Assembly (NCBI GenBank): GCA_029263315.1
Contig: JAJCXR010000050.1
Span: 62,001 to 126,000, forward strand
Direction: 5' to 3'
Source of the DNA: Acidobacteriota bacterium
Lineage (GTDB): Bacteria > Acidobacteriota > Thermoanaerobaculia > Multivoradales > J023
DNA length: 64,000 nucleotides
Below are positions 9,317-18,030 of the stretch, one piece after another (the stretch's first letter is position 1; each line of letters starts with the position of its first letter). The position numbers and the translations under genes are program-made. The notes under the pieces were generated by a model. It did not search any database, was not told where the DNA came from, and saw only the letters and a list, made by a program, of their open reading frames with translations.

Positions 9317-9679
9317 CGCTTTTGCCCCTCATGGGGTAACCGTTATCCGAGACCAAACGCTCCGCGGGAGCCCTGGCCACACTTACTCGTAAACTGACGC
9401 CCGTCGAGCGCCGTTTGATCGTCATTCACGTCTTGGCTGTTCGATTCGTCCTGTGCTTGCTGTCCCGTGCTCACTGAAGCGAAACCGCTACCGTCTACTC
9501 CGTGAAGCGACGTTACGCTGGAACGGCCGACGTTCGAGATCTTCAGGCCGACCGCCCGTTCCACAAGGGAGAGCTATCCCAGACGCCACATAGGCGGGAC
9601 GGGTGAAAATACCACGTTGATCCATCACACGTCAACGCACCCGGCCGGTAGAATGGTCTCAACTTGAGAGGATAATAGC
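9317..9679. other. intergenic region between divergent rplU and the 54-residue zinc-ribbon gene
   Basis: 363 bases without a convincing gene. It should contain the rplU operon promoter and leader on the minus strand (about 290 bases from the candidate -10 to the ATG, long enough for an L21/L27 autoregulatory leader) and the start region of the plus-strand small gene. A 73-codon minus-strand frame here has no recognisable protein features. Confidence 0.6.
9606..9635 (-). promoter_or_regulatory. candidate promoter for the rplU-rpmA-obgE transcript
   Basis: On the minus strand TTGACG (9635-9630) is followed after 18 bases by TATTTT (9611-9606), a good sigma-70 type pair facing rplU. No transcript data; assigned by sequence match only. 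Confidence 0.45.
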
Positions 9680-9844
9680 ATGAGCCAGCCCGAATATTTG
9701 ATCTGTCTCGAGTGCGAGACCCCTTGTTACACCTTCGAGTGGGTCGAAGGCCACGTCTCCGAAGGCATGTGCATGGCCTGCGGCAATGACAGCGTCGACC
9801 AGTTCATGACCGAAGAGGACTTCGACGCCTTGATGAGTGGCTGA
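9680..9844 (+). CDS. 54-residue cysteine-rich (zinc-ribbon-like) protein
   Basis: ATG at 9680 preceded by GAGAGGATAATAGC (GAGAGG Shine-Dalgarno). The 54-residue product has CLECETPC near the start and CMACGN at about residues 31-35, so two CxxC pairs (C9/C12 and C31/C34) plus C16, the layout of a small rubredoxin-like or zinc-ribbon knuckle. The C terminus is acidic (TEEDFDALMSG). It faces away from rplU and is convergent with the kinase at 9854 (10-base gap). I do not recognise a named family; metal binding is inferred from the cysteines. Confidence 0.75.
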   Translation: MSQPEYLICLECETPCYTFEWVEGHVSEGMCMACGNDSVDQFMTEEDFDALMSG

Positions 9845-9853
9845 GCGGGCGTT

Positions 9854-11218
9854 TTACGCTTCGCCCACCGCACTCGGCTTGCTCGCTAGGCTCGGCAACA
9901 CGAGGCGCACCGTGGTCCCTACCCCGGGCTCGCTATCGATCTCCAACTCGCCGTCATGGATTTCGGCGATGCGCTGCACCACCGCCAGACCCAGGCCGGT
10001 GCCCCCTTTGCGGGTCGAGTAGAAGAGATCGAAAATCTTGTCCCGTTCTTCGGCGGCAATGCCATGGCCGTTGTCGTGCACTTCGAGGACCACTTTTTGA
10101 TCCCGCCGCAGGCTGCGCATGGCGACGACGGGGGAGTCGACGGTGGCCACCGCCGCCAGCGCGTTCTTGGTCAAGTTGAGCAGCAACTGGCTCATCTGCG
10201 CCGGATCGACGACGACGTGAGCCCCTTGGCTGACATCGTCGACGGTGATCACCGCCCCTTGGGCTTCCGCCTCCGCCGACAATACTTGCCGCACCTGGTC
10301 GAGCACATCTACGGCCGGCATCTGCTGGCGTTCCAGGGGTCGAGGCCGAGCGTAGGAGAGAAAGTCAGTCGCCAGACCTTCAAGCCGCGCCAACTCGGAA
10401 CGGGTCAACGAAAGAAGGCGCAGCTGGGACGAAGAGATGCCGGTTTCCCGCGCTTCTTCCTCCAACATCTGCATATTGAGATTCAACGAGTTGAGGGGAT
10501 TGCGGATCTCGTGGGCCAGACCCGATGCCAAGGTGCCGATATAGGCTAGGCGTTCCGCTTCCAGGGCCTGTTCTTCCAGCCGCCGGGAACGCTGAAACAG
10601 CTTCCAGATGGCGAGAAAGGCGACGATCAGCAAGCAAATCGTCAAGGCACCGATCACCGACGCCTGACGGATCAAGTCCTTGCGCAGCACTCCGATGCGC
10701 TTCTGCACCTCCTCCTCGCTCACCCCGATGACCAATGTACCGACGTCACCGATCGGCACTTCCACGGCGTCCAGGATCGATCCAGACGGCTTCGGCAGCG
10801 CCAGGCCGTCGCTGCGCTCTCCAGTTTCCACCCGCGGCACATTGCCCGTTTCCACCGGCAGATCTTCTTCTTCCCACTGCGGACCATAGACCACCGCGCC
10901 GTCACGATCACGGATCTCGATGCGCCGCACGATCTGCCGCTGGCTGAGGACATTGTCAATATACGTCCGGGTCTCCTCCGCCACGCTGAGGACGACAAAA
11001 AGGTCCCCCCCATGCTCCTGGGCTCGCTCCGCCAACTGACGGGCCAAGGGCTCAGCTTCTTGGCGGGTCTCCAGGAGTACCTCTTCGATCTCCCGCTGCG
11101 ACAACGAATCGAGAATGAGCCAGCCGAAAAGGATGATGTCGAAAATGACGAAGAGACCAAAGACAACGGCCGCGATGAGGAGCCGCCGGGAGGTCAGATT
11201 GGGGTCGCGTTTCGCCAT
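9854..11218 (-). CDS. membrane sensor histidine kinase, NtrB-like
   Basis: 454 residues from the ATG at 11218 (MAKRDPNLTSRRLL). The frame is open further upstream, but that part only mirrors the opposite-strand transporter gene. One membrane segment at ~13-38, an extracytoplasmic sensor region to ~185, a second segment at ~190-212, then HisKA with the H box LAHEIRNPLNSL and a HATPase with NLTKNAL, DNGHGI and GGTGLGLA. It lacks a receiver and has no response regulator gene beside it. The H-box style is typical of kinases that partner NtrC-type activators. A receiver-less activator is about 4 kb away but cannot accept the phosphate. Confidence 0.92.
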   Translation of the reverse strand: MAKRDPNLTSRRLLIAAVVFGLFVIFDIILFGWLILDSLSQREIEEVLLETRQEAEPLARQLAERAQEHGGDLFVVLSVAEETRTYIDNVLSQRQIVRRIEIRDRDGAVVYGPQWEEEDLPVETGNVPRVETGERSDGLALPKPSGSILDAVEVPIGDVGTLVIGVSEEEVQKRIGVLRKDLIRQASVIGALTICLLIVAFLAIWKLFQRSRRLEEQALEAERLAYIGTLASGLAHEIRNPLNSLNLNMQMLEEEARETGISSSQLRLLSLTRSELARLEGLATDFLSYARPRPLERQQMPAVDVLDQVRQVLSAEAEAQGAVITVDDVSQGAHVVVDPAQMSQLLLNLTKNALAAVATVDSPVVAMRSLRRDQKVVLEVHDNGHGIAAEERDKIFDLFYSTRKGGTGLGLAVVQRIAEIHDGELEIDSEPGVGTTVRLVLPSLASKPSAVGEA

Positions 11219-11356
11219 GGCAGCGGAGCATAGCAGGGGACCTCGAAGAACGGCATAGCGTTGACCCTGTCGCCGAGGAGCCGGTACCATGCCGTCAAGG
11301 CCTAGAGATCGACCATTCCATTGGACCCCAGCCGCCCCTCCGCGAGGACCTCCCCC

Positions 11357-13045
11357 ATGCATCAAGCGTCGAGACCAGGCAACCCTAAACCCTCCCGGCA
11401 GCTCGGCCAACTGCCCGCTGACGGCAGGTCGGCGCTGCGCGGGCTCCTGCTGCTGTTGTTCGCCCTCGGTGTCGCTGCCTGTGGCCCTTCCGAGCCATCC
11501 CAAGAGGGGCCCCGAGCGGCCGAAGATTCGACCATTGTGGTGGCCTATTCGATCGATATCGAGGGGGTCAACGAGCTCACCACCCAACCCACTCCCATCC
11601 ACATGGCGCTCCAGTACTTCGCCCTCTTCATGCCATTGCTCGAAGAGCAGGCCGACTATCAGGACGGGCCGCCCACCTTCGCACCCCGCTTGGCCGAGAG
11701 CTATGAGTTTTCCGAGGATCACCTGAAGGCCACCTTCCAGCTTCGCGACGACGTGGTCTGGAGCGACGGCGTACCGGTGACGGCGGAGGATGTACGCTGG
11801 ACCTGGCAAGCCCAAACTAGCCCTGAGTTGGCGTGGAATTATGCCGACTCGAAGAGCCGCATCCGAGACGTCGAGGTGGTCGACGAGCACACCGTCGTAT
11901 TCCATTTCACCGAGGTGTACCCGAGCCAGCTCCTGGATATCAATACCGGCGTCATTCTGCCCAAGCATGCTTGGAGCCAGCTCCCCTTCGACCAATGGCG
12001 CGACAGCAGCGGCTGGTTCCGCGATCACTTGGTGACCAATGGTCCCTTCGTGCTCGAATCCTGGGAACCCCAACAACGCTTTGTCCTGGCGCGCAACCCA
12101 AACTATTTCGAGCCTGGAATTCCCAAGGTCGACCGCATCGTCTTCGAAGTCACCCGAGAGCCCCAGGCGCAGCTCGCCAAATTGCGCTCCCAGCAAGCTC
12201 ATCTGGTGGAGTTTCTGACCCCGGCGGACATCGCCTCGGTCGAAGCGGAAGAGTTTCTACGGGTCGAAACCTACATCCCGCGTTTCTTTTACTTCGTCAC
12301 CTGGAACATCGAGCGCCCCTTCTTCCAAGATACGAGGGTCCGCCAAGCCTTGACCATGGCCATCGATCGCCAGGCGATCATCGACACCCTCTACTATGGC
12401 TACGCTTCCCCGTCCCACTCGCCGTTTGCCTCGGACATCTGGGCCCACAACAAAGACATCGAGCCCTGGCCCTATGATCCAACCCGCGCCAAGGAGCTGC
12501 TGGCCGAGGCGGGCTGGGCCGATAGTGACGGCGACGGCATCCTCGACAAGGACGGTCAGCCCTTCCGCTTTGAGCTGGTGACCAACTCAGAGAATCAAGT
12601 CCGACGTGACATCGTGGTCATGGTGCAGCAAATGCTCGGACAAGTCGGCCTGCAAGTGGAGCCCCGTTTGATGGAGTTCAACGCCTTGATCGGTCCGCTG
12701 TCAACACAGGATTTCGATGCCGCCGTCGCCGGTTTGGCCATCGACACCAGCCTCAACCTGCGTTTCTTCTTCCACACCGAGGCCATCGCCGGGGGCTATA
12801 ACTGGGGTGCCTTCTCCAATCCCAGGGTCGACCAGCTGATCCTCGACCTCGAAGGCGAATCGGATACCGTCGTCGCCAAGCAGATGTTCGATGAGCTTCA
12901 GACGGTTCTGCATCGCGAGCAGCCCATGACCTTCCTCTACCAGGGATTGCGGGCGGGCGGTGTCAATCGTCGTTTCGTGGACTACAACCCCAATGCCATC
13001 AACAGCTTCTTCAACATGCGCTATTGGCGGTTGCTAGACGAGTGA
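11357..13045 (+). CDS. ABC transporter solute-binding lipoprotein, family 5 (peptide/oligopeptide type)
   Basis: 562 residues from ATG 11357, which has GAGG nine bases upstream; an in-frame start at 11321 is less likely. The signal peptide ends in a lipobox (LGVAACGPSEP), so the protein is a lipid-anchored periplasmic receptor. The body is SBP_bac_5: LAESYEF near the N terminus, the DDVVWSDGVPVTAEDV motif, and the long C-terminal lobe (VRQALTMAIDRQAI). Ligand cannot be read from the sequence; peptides are usual, but sugars and nickel are alternatives. Two permeases follow directly. Confidence 0.93.
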   Translation: MHQASRPGNPKPSRQLGQLPADGRSALRGLLLLLFALGVAACGPSEPSQEGPRAAEDSTIVVAYSIDIEGVNELTTQPTPIHMALQYFALFMPLLEEQADYQDGPPTFAPRLAESYEFSEDHLKATFQLRDDVVWSDGVPVTAEDVRWTWQAQTSPELAWNYADSKSRIRDVEVVDEHTVVFHFTEVYPSQLLDINTGVILPKHAWSQLPFDQWRDSSGWFRDHLVTNGPFVLESWEPQQRFVLARNPNYFEPGIPKVDRIVFEVTREPQAQLAKLRSQQAHLVEFLTPADIASVEAEEFLRVETYIPRFFYFVTWNIERPFFQDTRVRQALTMAIDRQAIIDTLYYGYASPSHSPFASDIWAHNKDIEPWPYDPTRAKELLAEAGWADSDGDGILDKDGQPFRFELVTNSENQVRRDIVVMVQQMLGQVGLQVEPRLMEFNALIGPLSTQDFDAAVAGLAIDTSLNLRFFFHTEAIAGGYNWGAFSNPRVDQLILDLEGESDTVVAKQMFDELQTVLHREQPMTFLYQGLRAGGVNRRFVDYNPNAINSFFNMRYWRLLDE

Positions 13046-13076
13046 ACGCCGCCCTAGCCCATCAGGGGGGACGACC

Positions 13077-14048
13077 TTGAGGCACCTGTTGCTGCGCCGC
13101 TTGGCCGCCTCGGTGCTCCTCGCCTACCTCGTCCTGACGCTCACCTTCTTCTTCATCCATTTGGCGCCGGGGGAACCGAGCGTCCTGTTCAGCGACCCCC
13201 GAATCAACGCCGAGAAACGGCAAGAGATTCGCCGGGCCTATGGCCTCGACCGCCCACTGCCAGAGCAGTACTGGCGCTGGATGACGTCGGTCAGCCGCGG
13301 CAATTGGGGCATCTCCCTGCAATCCGGCCAACCGGTTTTCGAGGTGGTGCTACCCCGGCTGCTCAACACAGCCCTCTTGGTGGCGGCCATCAGCGCCGTC
13401 GAATACGGCTTCGGAATAAGCTTCGGGGTGATCGCCGCCGCCCGTTCGGGGACGGCGCTCGACCGCTTCATCCGCGCTTTCTTTTTGGTCCTCTATGCGG
13501 TACCCGTCTTCTGGCTGGCTTTGGTAGCCATGCAACTCTTCTCCGTGCGTTGGCCCCTCTTCCCCATCGGTCAGATGACCTCGCATCGCTTCGCGACCAT
13601 GGCGCCCTGGGAAAAAGCTCTCGACCTCGCACATCATGTGGCCTTGCCGGCCATCACCCTGGGCCTGGCTCGCAGCGGCGCCGTGGTGCGCTATGTGCGC
13701 AACGGGCTGCTCGAAGTCCAAGGCAAGGATTTCATCCGCACCGCCCACGGCAAAGGATTGAGCACCGGCCGCGTCCTCTGGGTGCATGCCCTACGCCATG
13801 CCCTGCTGCCCTTGGCGCAGCGCCTGGGCACCTCGCTACCGATCCTGCTCAGCGGATCGTTGATCATCGAGGCGATCTTTTCCTGGCCGGGGATCGGCTA
13901 CCAGGCCTATCTGGCCATCCTGCAGCGGGACTATCCCGTCATTCTTGCCAGCACCGCCATCCTAGGTTTGACAGTTGTGCTGGGTAGCCTGTTGGCGGAT
14001 CTCTTGATGCTGTGGTTGGACCCCAGGGTGCGTCATGCGGCAACTTAG
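13077..14048 (+). CDS. ABC transporter permease, DppB/OppB-like
   Basis: 323 residues with the DppB-type N terminus (LLLRRLAASVLLAYLVLT) and about six membrane segments. The EAA loop that docks on the ATPase is visible as GKDFIRTAHGKGLS. It starts at TTG 13077 after AGGGGGG, 31 bases after the binding protein. It overlaps the next permease by 14 bases. Confidence 0.94.
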   Translation: MRHLLLRRLAASVLLAYLVLTLTFFFIHLAPGEPSVLFSDPRINAEKRQEIRRAYGLDRPLPEQYWRWMTSVSRGNWGISLQSGQPVFEVVLPRLLNTALLVAAISAVEYGFGISFGVIAAARSGTALDRFIRAFFLVLYAVPVFWLALVAMQLFSVRWPLFPIGQMTSHRFATMAPWEKALDLAHHVALPAITLGLARSGAVVRYVRNGLLEVQGKDFIRTAHGKGLSTGRVLWVHALRHALLPLAQRLGTSLPILLSGSLIIEAIFSWPGIGYQAYLAILQRDYPVILASTAILGLTVVLGSLLADLLMLWLDPRVRHAAT

Positions 14049-15042
14049 GCTGACCCCCTCTTTGATCGTCTTCTTGCTCTTTGTCGTCATCGGCTTGCTA
14101 GGCCCTTGGGTGGCCCCCGCCGACCCCAACGAGCAACTCGATACCGTCGCCGGGCGTTATCGCCCACCGGCTACCCGGCTCCATGCGGTGCACTTCGAGC
14201 AAGGTTTCTGGCGCCTCGCCGAACGGGTGGAACGACTGCCCGAAGGTTTAGCCATCGAACGTCTCGGCGTCCGCCACGTCTATGACGCTGCCTCCATCGC
14301 CAACCTCACCGAGGACGGTGTCGCCGATCAGCGTTTCTATCTTTTCGGCAGCGATGGATTCGGCCGGGATGTCTTCTCCCGCTGGTTGCACGGCGCACGC
14401 GTCTCGTTGTCCATCGCTCTGTTGTCAATTCTTATCGCCATGCTGGTGGGGGTGGGCTGTGGCGCCCTGGCGGCCATGGGTGGACGCTGGGTGGACGGGC
14501 TGCTGATGCGGCTGGTGGACGGGCTGCTGACTTTTCCTTGGATCTTCTTGATCATCACTTTGGGCGCCTTGGTTCCCGCCAACCCGTGGTCGCTGATCGC
14601 CGTCCTGGGAGCTACCGCCTGGATGGCGATCGCTCGCTTGACGCGGGGTGAGCTCATGACCCTGAAGCAGCGGGGCTTCGTCCTGGCGGCCCGGGCCGCC
14701 GGCGCCAGTCGTTGGCGTATCTTCCATCGTCACCTCTTGCCCAATGCCTTGCCGACTCTGGTGGTCGCCGCCACCTTGCGCGTCGGCAACATCATCTTGG
14801 TGGAAGCGGCCTTGTCGTTCCTCGGCCTGGGAGTGCAACCTCCGGCCGCCAGTTGGGGCAACATGATCGCCGACGGCCGGGACACCATGTTGGCTGCTTG
14901 GTGGATTTCGACCCTGCCCGGTCTCTCCCTGGTCGCCACCGTGTTGGCGATCAATCTGCTCAGCGACAACTTCCGTGACGCTCTGGACCCACGGCAACGA
15001 AGCCTCGATAATCTGACCCTGGAGACCCAAGTTCGATGCTGA
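14035..15042 (+). CDS. ABC transporter permease, DppC/OppC-like
   Basis: 335 residues with an N-terminal membrane segment, an extended periplasmic loop (~30-115) and the permease core; the EAA motif reads FVLAARAAGASRWRIFHRHL. It pairs with the upstream permease as the two membrane halves of an importer. Neither ATPase (DppD/DppF) follows; instead the gene overlaps queA by 7 bases, so the ATPases must be encoded elsewhere or shared with another system. Confidence 0.94.
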   Translation: MRQLRLTPSLIVFLLFVVIGLLGPWVAPADPNEQLDTVAGRYRPPATRLHAVHFEQGFWRLAERVERLPEGLAIERLGVRHVYDAASIANLTEDGVADQRFYLFGSDGFGRDVFSRWLHGARVSLSIALLSILIAMLVGVGCGALAAMGGRWVDGLLMRLVDGLLTFPWIFLIITLGALVPANPWSLIAVLGATAWMAIARLTRGELMTLKQRGFVLAARAAGASRWRIFHRHLLPNALPTLVVAATLRVGNIILVEAALSFLGLGVQPPAASWGNMIADGRDTMLAAWWISTLPGLSLVATVLAINLLSDNFRDALDPRQRSLDNLTLETQVRC

Positions 15043-16061
15043 CCGACGATTTTGACTACCACTTGCCCGACGGGGCCATCGCCCAACACCCCGCGCCCCG
15101 CGGCGAGAGCCGTCTCCTGGTGACCTCGGCCGAGGGCACCGATCGCCATCGGCGCACCGGGGACCTGCCGCAGATTCTGTGCCCGGGAGATCTGCTGGTG
15201 GTCAACGACACACGGGTCCTCGCAGCCCGCCTCTTCGGCCGACGCCGGCAAGGCGGTGGCAAGGTGGAGCTGCTGTTGGCCGAAAAGCTCGGCCCCACGA
15301 CGTGGGAAGCCTTGGCCAAGCCGGGCCGTCGCCTGCGCCCGGGAATCGAGGTCGATTTCACCGACGGCCTGGTGGCCCGGGTAGTCAGTAAAAACGATGA
15401 AGGCCGTTGCCGGTTCGTCTTCTCAGAGGAAGTGGAGCCCCACCTCGAGACCAGCGGCCATATGCCTCTGCCTCCCTACATCAAGCGCCAGGACGACGCC
15501 GACGACCGGCAGACTTACCAGACCGTCTTCGCGCAACATCCTGGAGCGATTGCCGCCCCCACCGCCGGCCTGCACTTCGACGATGCCCTGTTGTCGCGAT
15601 TGGCGGCGGCCGGCATCGAGCGCGCCGCCGTCACCCTACATGTGGGCCTGGGCACCTTCAAACCCGTCACCGCCCAGCTGGTGCACGAGCACCGCATGGA
15701 GACGGAGCGCTACAACATCTCGCAAGCCACGGCCCAAGCCATCCGCCGGACCCAGGAAAACGGTGGACGCATCGTCGCCGTTGGCACGACGGTGGTGCGC
15801 ACGTTGGAAAGCGCTATCCGTCAACAGGGGGAAGGATTGGCCGGTGAGGGACGTACCGAGCTGTTCATCACGCCGGGATTCGACTTCCGGGTCGTCGATG
15901 TGCTGCTGACCAACTTCCACTTGCCGCGCTCCACCCTGCTGATGCTGGTCAGTGCCTTCGCCGGACGGCAAGATGTCCTGGCGGCCTACCGTGAGGCCAT
16001 CGCCGAGGGATATCGTTTCTATTCCTACGGCGATGCCATGTTGCTGGAGCGATCGAGCTGA
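15036..16061 (+). CDS. queA: S-adenosylmethionine:tRNA ribosyltransferase-isomerase
   Basis: Makes epoxyqueuosine in tRNA by transferring the ribosyl group of SAM to preQ1. 341 residues, normal length. Family segments include FDYHLPDGAIAQHP at the start, NDTRVLAARLFG, GHMPLPPYIKR, APTAGLHF and the LTNFHLPRSTLLMLV block. It overlaps the upstream permease gene by 7 bases and is probably translated from the same message; the pairing with a transporter looks accidental. Confidence 0.97.
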   Translation: MLTDDFDYHLPDGAIAQHPAPRGESRLLVTSAEGTDRHRRTGDLPQILCPGDLLVVNDTRVLAARLFGRRRQGGGKVELLLAEKLGPTTWEALAKPGRRLRPGIEVDFTDGLVARVVSKNDEGRCRFVFSEEVEPHLETSGHMPLPPYIKRQDDADDRQTYQTVFAQHPGAIAAPTAGLHFDDALLSRLAAAGIERAAVTLHVGLGTFKPVTAQLVHEHRMETERYNISQATAQAIRRTQENGGRIVAVGTTVVRTLESAIRQQGEGLAGEGRTELFITPGFDFRVVDVLLTNFHLPRSTLLMLVSAFAGRQDVLAAYREAIAEGYRFYSYGDAMLLERSS

Positions 16062-16109
16062 GGCCCGTCTAGCCCGTTTCCGTCCAGTTTTACCGAAATC
16101 GGTGCCAGC

Positions 16110-16128
16110 GGGGCCCTTGGCGGGCCCC
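16110..16128. terminator. weak hairpin after queA
   Basis: GGGGCCC (16110-16116) and GGGCCCC (16122-16128) form a 7-bp GC-only stem with a 5-base loop, 48 bases after the queA stop. There is no T run, so termination is possible only as a weak or factor-assisted site. The rest of the 248-base gap to the PilZ gene holds nothing I can name. Confidence 0.35.
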
Positions 16129-16309
16129 CCTTCGAGCGAGCACGGACGGAGTGCTGTCTGAGCCGCAGGGCCATGGGAACGGAATCAAACCTTGATACCG
16201 ATCGGTTTAGATCGACAGGTCAGCCTTGGGGCGAGTTTGCGCAGGCCGCGCCCAGCCGAAGGGCTCTCGCCCCCACATCGCTGACTCGGATGATCCGATG
16301 GGATCGAGC

Positions 16310-16675
16310 TCAGCTCAACTCGTACAATCGAACCAAGTGCTCGAGCAACTTGAGACGCTCCCGGTCGGGCCAGCTGGCGAAGCGGACACCGCCACTGCTG
16401 CCTACGCGGTGCAGGACGGTGGCCGGTAGCCGGGAAAACTCCAATCCTTCCTCGAGCTTGAAGCTCAAGCGCACCTCCGTCCCCTCTTGCAGCTCCGGTG
16501 GCATGACCAGGCCTAGGCCATGGGCATTGATATCGATGGCGTCGACCACCCACGGCTTGGGAGCGACCCCGGGCGCGTCGATGGCCACCAGAACACCGTG
16601 GATCGGATGCCGCCGCACCCGTCGTCTGGACGATCCGTTGCGGGGCTCCCGGTCGTCGTGGTTGTCTTGCGTCAT
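16310..16675 (-). CDS. PilZ domain protein (probable c-di-GMP receptor)
   Basis: 121 residues. The c-di-GMP binding signature of PilZ is visible as an arginine-rich stretch (SSRRRVRRHP, about residues 15-24) followed by DINAHGLGL (about 47-55), corresponding to RxxxR and (D/N)xSxxG with alanine in place of the serine. A strong GGAGGAAGCC precedes the ATG. It is a stand-alone domain, so likely a soluble adaptor that changes a partner on c-di-GMP binding. It lies divergent from the YbdK-type ligase. Confidence 0.85.
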   Translation of the reverse strand: MTQDNHDDREPRNGSSRRRVRRHPIHGVLVAIDAPGVAPKPWVVDAIDINAHGLGLVMPPELQEGTEVRLSFKLEEGLEFSRLPATVLHRVGSSGGVRFASWPDRERLKLLEHLVRLYELS

Positions 16676-16832
16676 GGCTTCCTCCAGAGATCATCAGAAG
16701 TTCTTTCGAGATCGACAAAGCAACCGTCGGGGCCCGGTGCCCATGCTAGACTTCGATTGATTTTGTGGCGCAAGAAATAGCATGCCCCTCTGGCGTTTGT
16801 CGAGTCATTACCCGGCCTAGGAGATACCGTCC

Positions 16833-17945
16833 ATGCCCCTACCTCCACTCACCCTGGGAATCGAGGAGGAGTACCAGATCATCCAGCCCGAGAGCCGGGC
16901 GCTCCGCTCCTACATTCAGGAGTTTCTCGATCAAGGGCGCCTGATTTTGCAGGATCAGATCAAACCGGAATTCCTGCAATCGCAAGTCGAGGTTGGAAGT
17001 CACATTTGCCGCAATATTCAAGAGGTGGAATCCGAGGTGCGCCGCCTGCGCCGCTCCATCTGCAAGCTGGCGGCGAACAATGGCTTGCAGGTGGCCGCCG
17101 CCAGCACCCATCCCTTCTCGGAATGGGAAACCCAGGACGTCAACAAAGGGGAACGCTATACGGAGCTGGCCACCAACATGGCCGAGCTGGCTCGACGCAT
17201 GCTGATTTTCGGCATGCATGTGCATGTCGGCATCGAAGACAAGGAGCTGATGATCGATGTGATGAATCAAGCTCGCTACTTCTTGCCCCACCTGCTGGCC
17301 CTATCCACCAGCTCCCCTTTCTGGCACGGCCGCGAGACCGGGCTGAAGTCTTATCGCACCGTGGTGTTCGAAAGTCTGCCGCGCACCGGCCTGCCACCCA
17401 GTCTCAAGAGCTGGGCCGACTATCAGGGTTTCATCGACACGCTGGTCAAGACCAATTGCATCGACGAACCGACCAAGATCTGGTGGGATATCCGCCCCCA
17501 TCCCAAGTTTCCCACCCTGGAGTTTCGCGTTTGCGATATCTGCACCAAGGTCGAAGAGGCGGTGTGCATTGCCGCCATTGTGCAGGGCATCGTCGGCAAG
17601 CTGATCATGCTGCGACAACACAACATGAGCTTTCGTCCCTATCGCCATCACCTGATCACCGAGAACAAGTGGCGGGCTGTCCGCTACGGCATCGAAGGCC
17701 GCCTCATCGACTTCGGCAAGCAGCAAGAGATCCCGATGCGTTTCCTGGCCACCGAGATCCTCGAGTTCATCGACGATGTCGTCGATGAGCTCAAAATTCG
17801 TTCGGAAGTCGAGTACGTCCACACCATGATGGCCGAGGGCACCAGTGCCGATCGCCAGTTGGCGATCTACCGGGAATCGAAGGATCTTGGGGCCGTCGTC
17901 GATAATCTAGTGGCTGAGACCAAGGCCGGATGCTTCGACGATTGA
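16833..17945 (+). CDS. carboxylate-amine ligase, YbdK/GCS2 family
   Basis: 370 residues; the N terminus LTLGIEEEYQI carries the glutamate-cysteine ligase family metal-binding acidic motif, and HVHVGI and EFRVCDICT are further family segments. ATP-dependent formation of a peptide-like bond is expected. Known YbdK proteins have weak gamma-glutamyl-cysteine ligase activity and their true substrate is unclear. GGAG precedes the ATG. The TAXI receptor gene follows in the same direction after 85 bases. Confidence 0.9.
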   Translation: MPLPPLTLGIEEEYQIIQPESRALRSYIQEFLDQGRLILQDQIKPEFLQSQVEVGSHICRNIQEVESEVRRLRRSICKLAANNGLQVAAASTHPFSEWETQDVNKGERYTELATNMAELARRMLIFGMHVHVGIEDKELMIDVMNQARYFLPHLLALSTSSPFWHGRETGLKSYRTVVFESLPRTGLPPSLKSWADYQGFIDTLVKTNCIDEPTKIWWDIRPHPKFPTLEFRVCDICTKVEEAVCIAAIVQGIVGKLIMLRQHNMSFRPYRHHLITENKWRAVRYGIEGRLIDFGKQQEIPMRFLATEILEFIDDVVDELKIRSEVEYVHTMMAEGTSADRQLAIYRESKDLGAVVDNLVAETKAGCFDD

Positions 17946-18030
17946 ACGACCCATGGACCCGAAAAAACGCCGGTGCCCCGCCTCTCGAGCCCGGTGTCGC
18001 TTTGGTATCGGCCGCTGAGGTAGCGATTCG

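Noticed and set aside
9440..9460. TTCGATTC resembling a tRNA T-loop
   Set aside because: The flanking bases do not form the T-stem and no acceptor or anticodon arm is present.
9343..9564. 73-codon minus-strand frame upstream of rplU
   Set aside because: No ribosome site or family features; the DNA is better explained as the rplU leader.
11219..12202. Upstream extension of the kinase frame (minus strand)
   Set aside because: It lies opposite the solute-binding protein gene and has no kinase or sensor features; the start MAKRDPNL is a natural N terminus just before the membrane segment.
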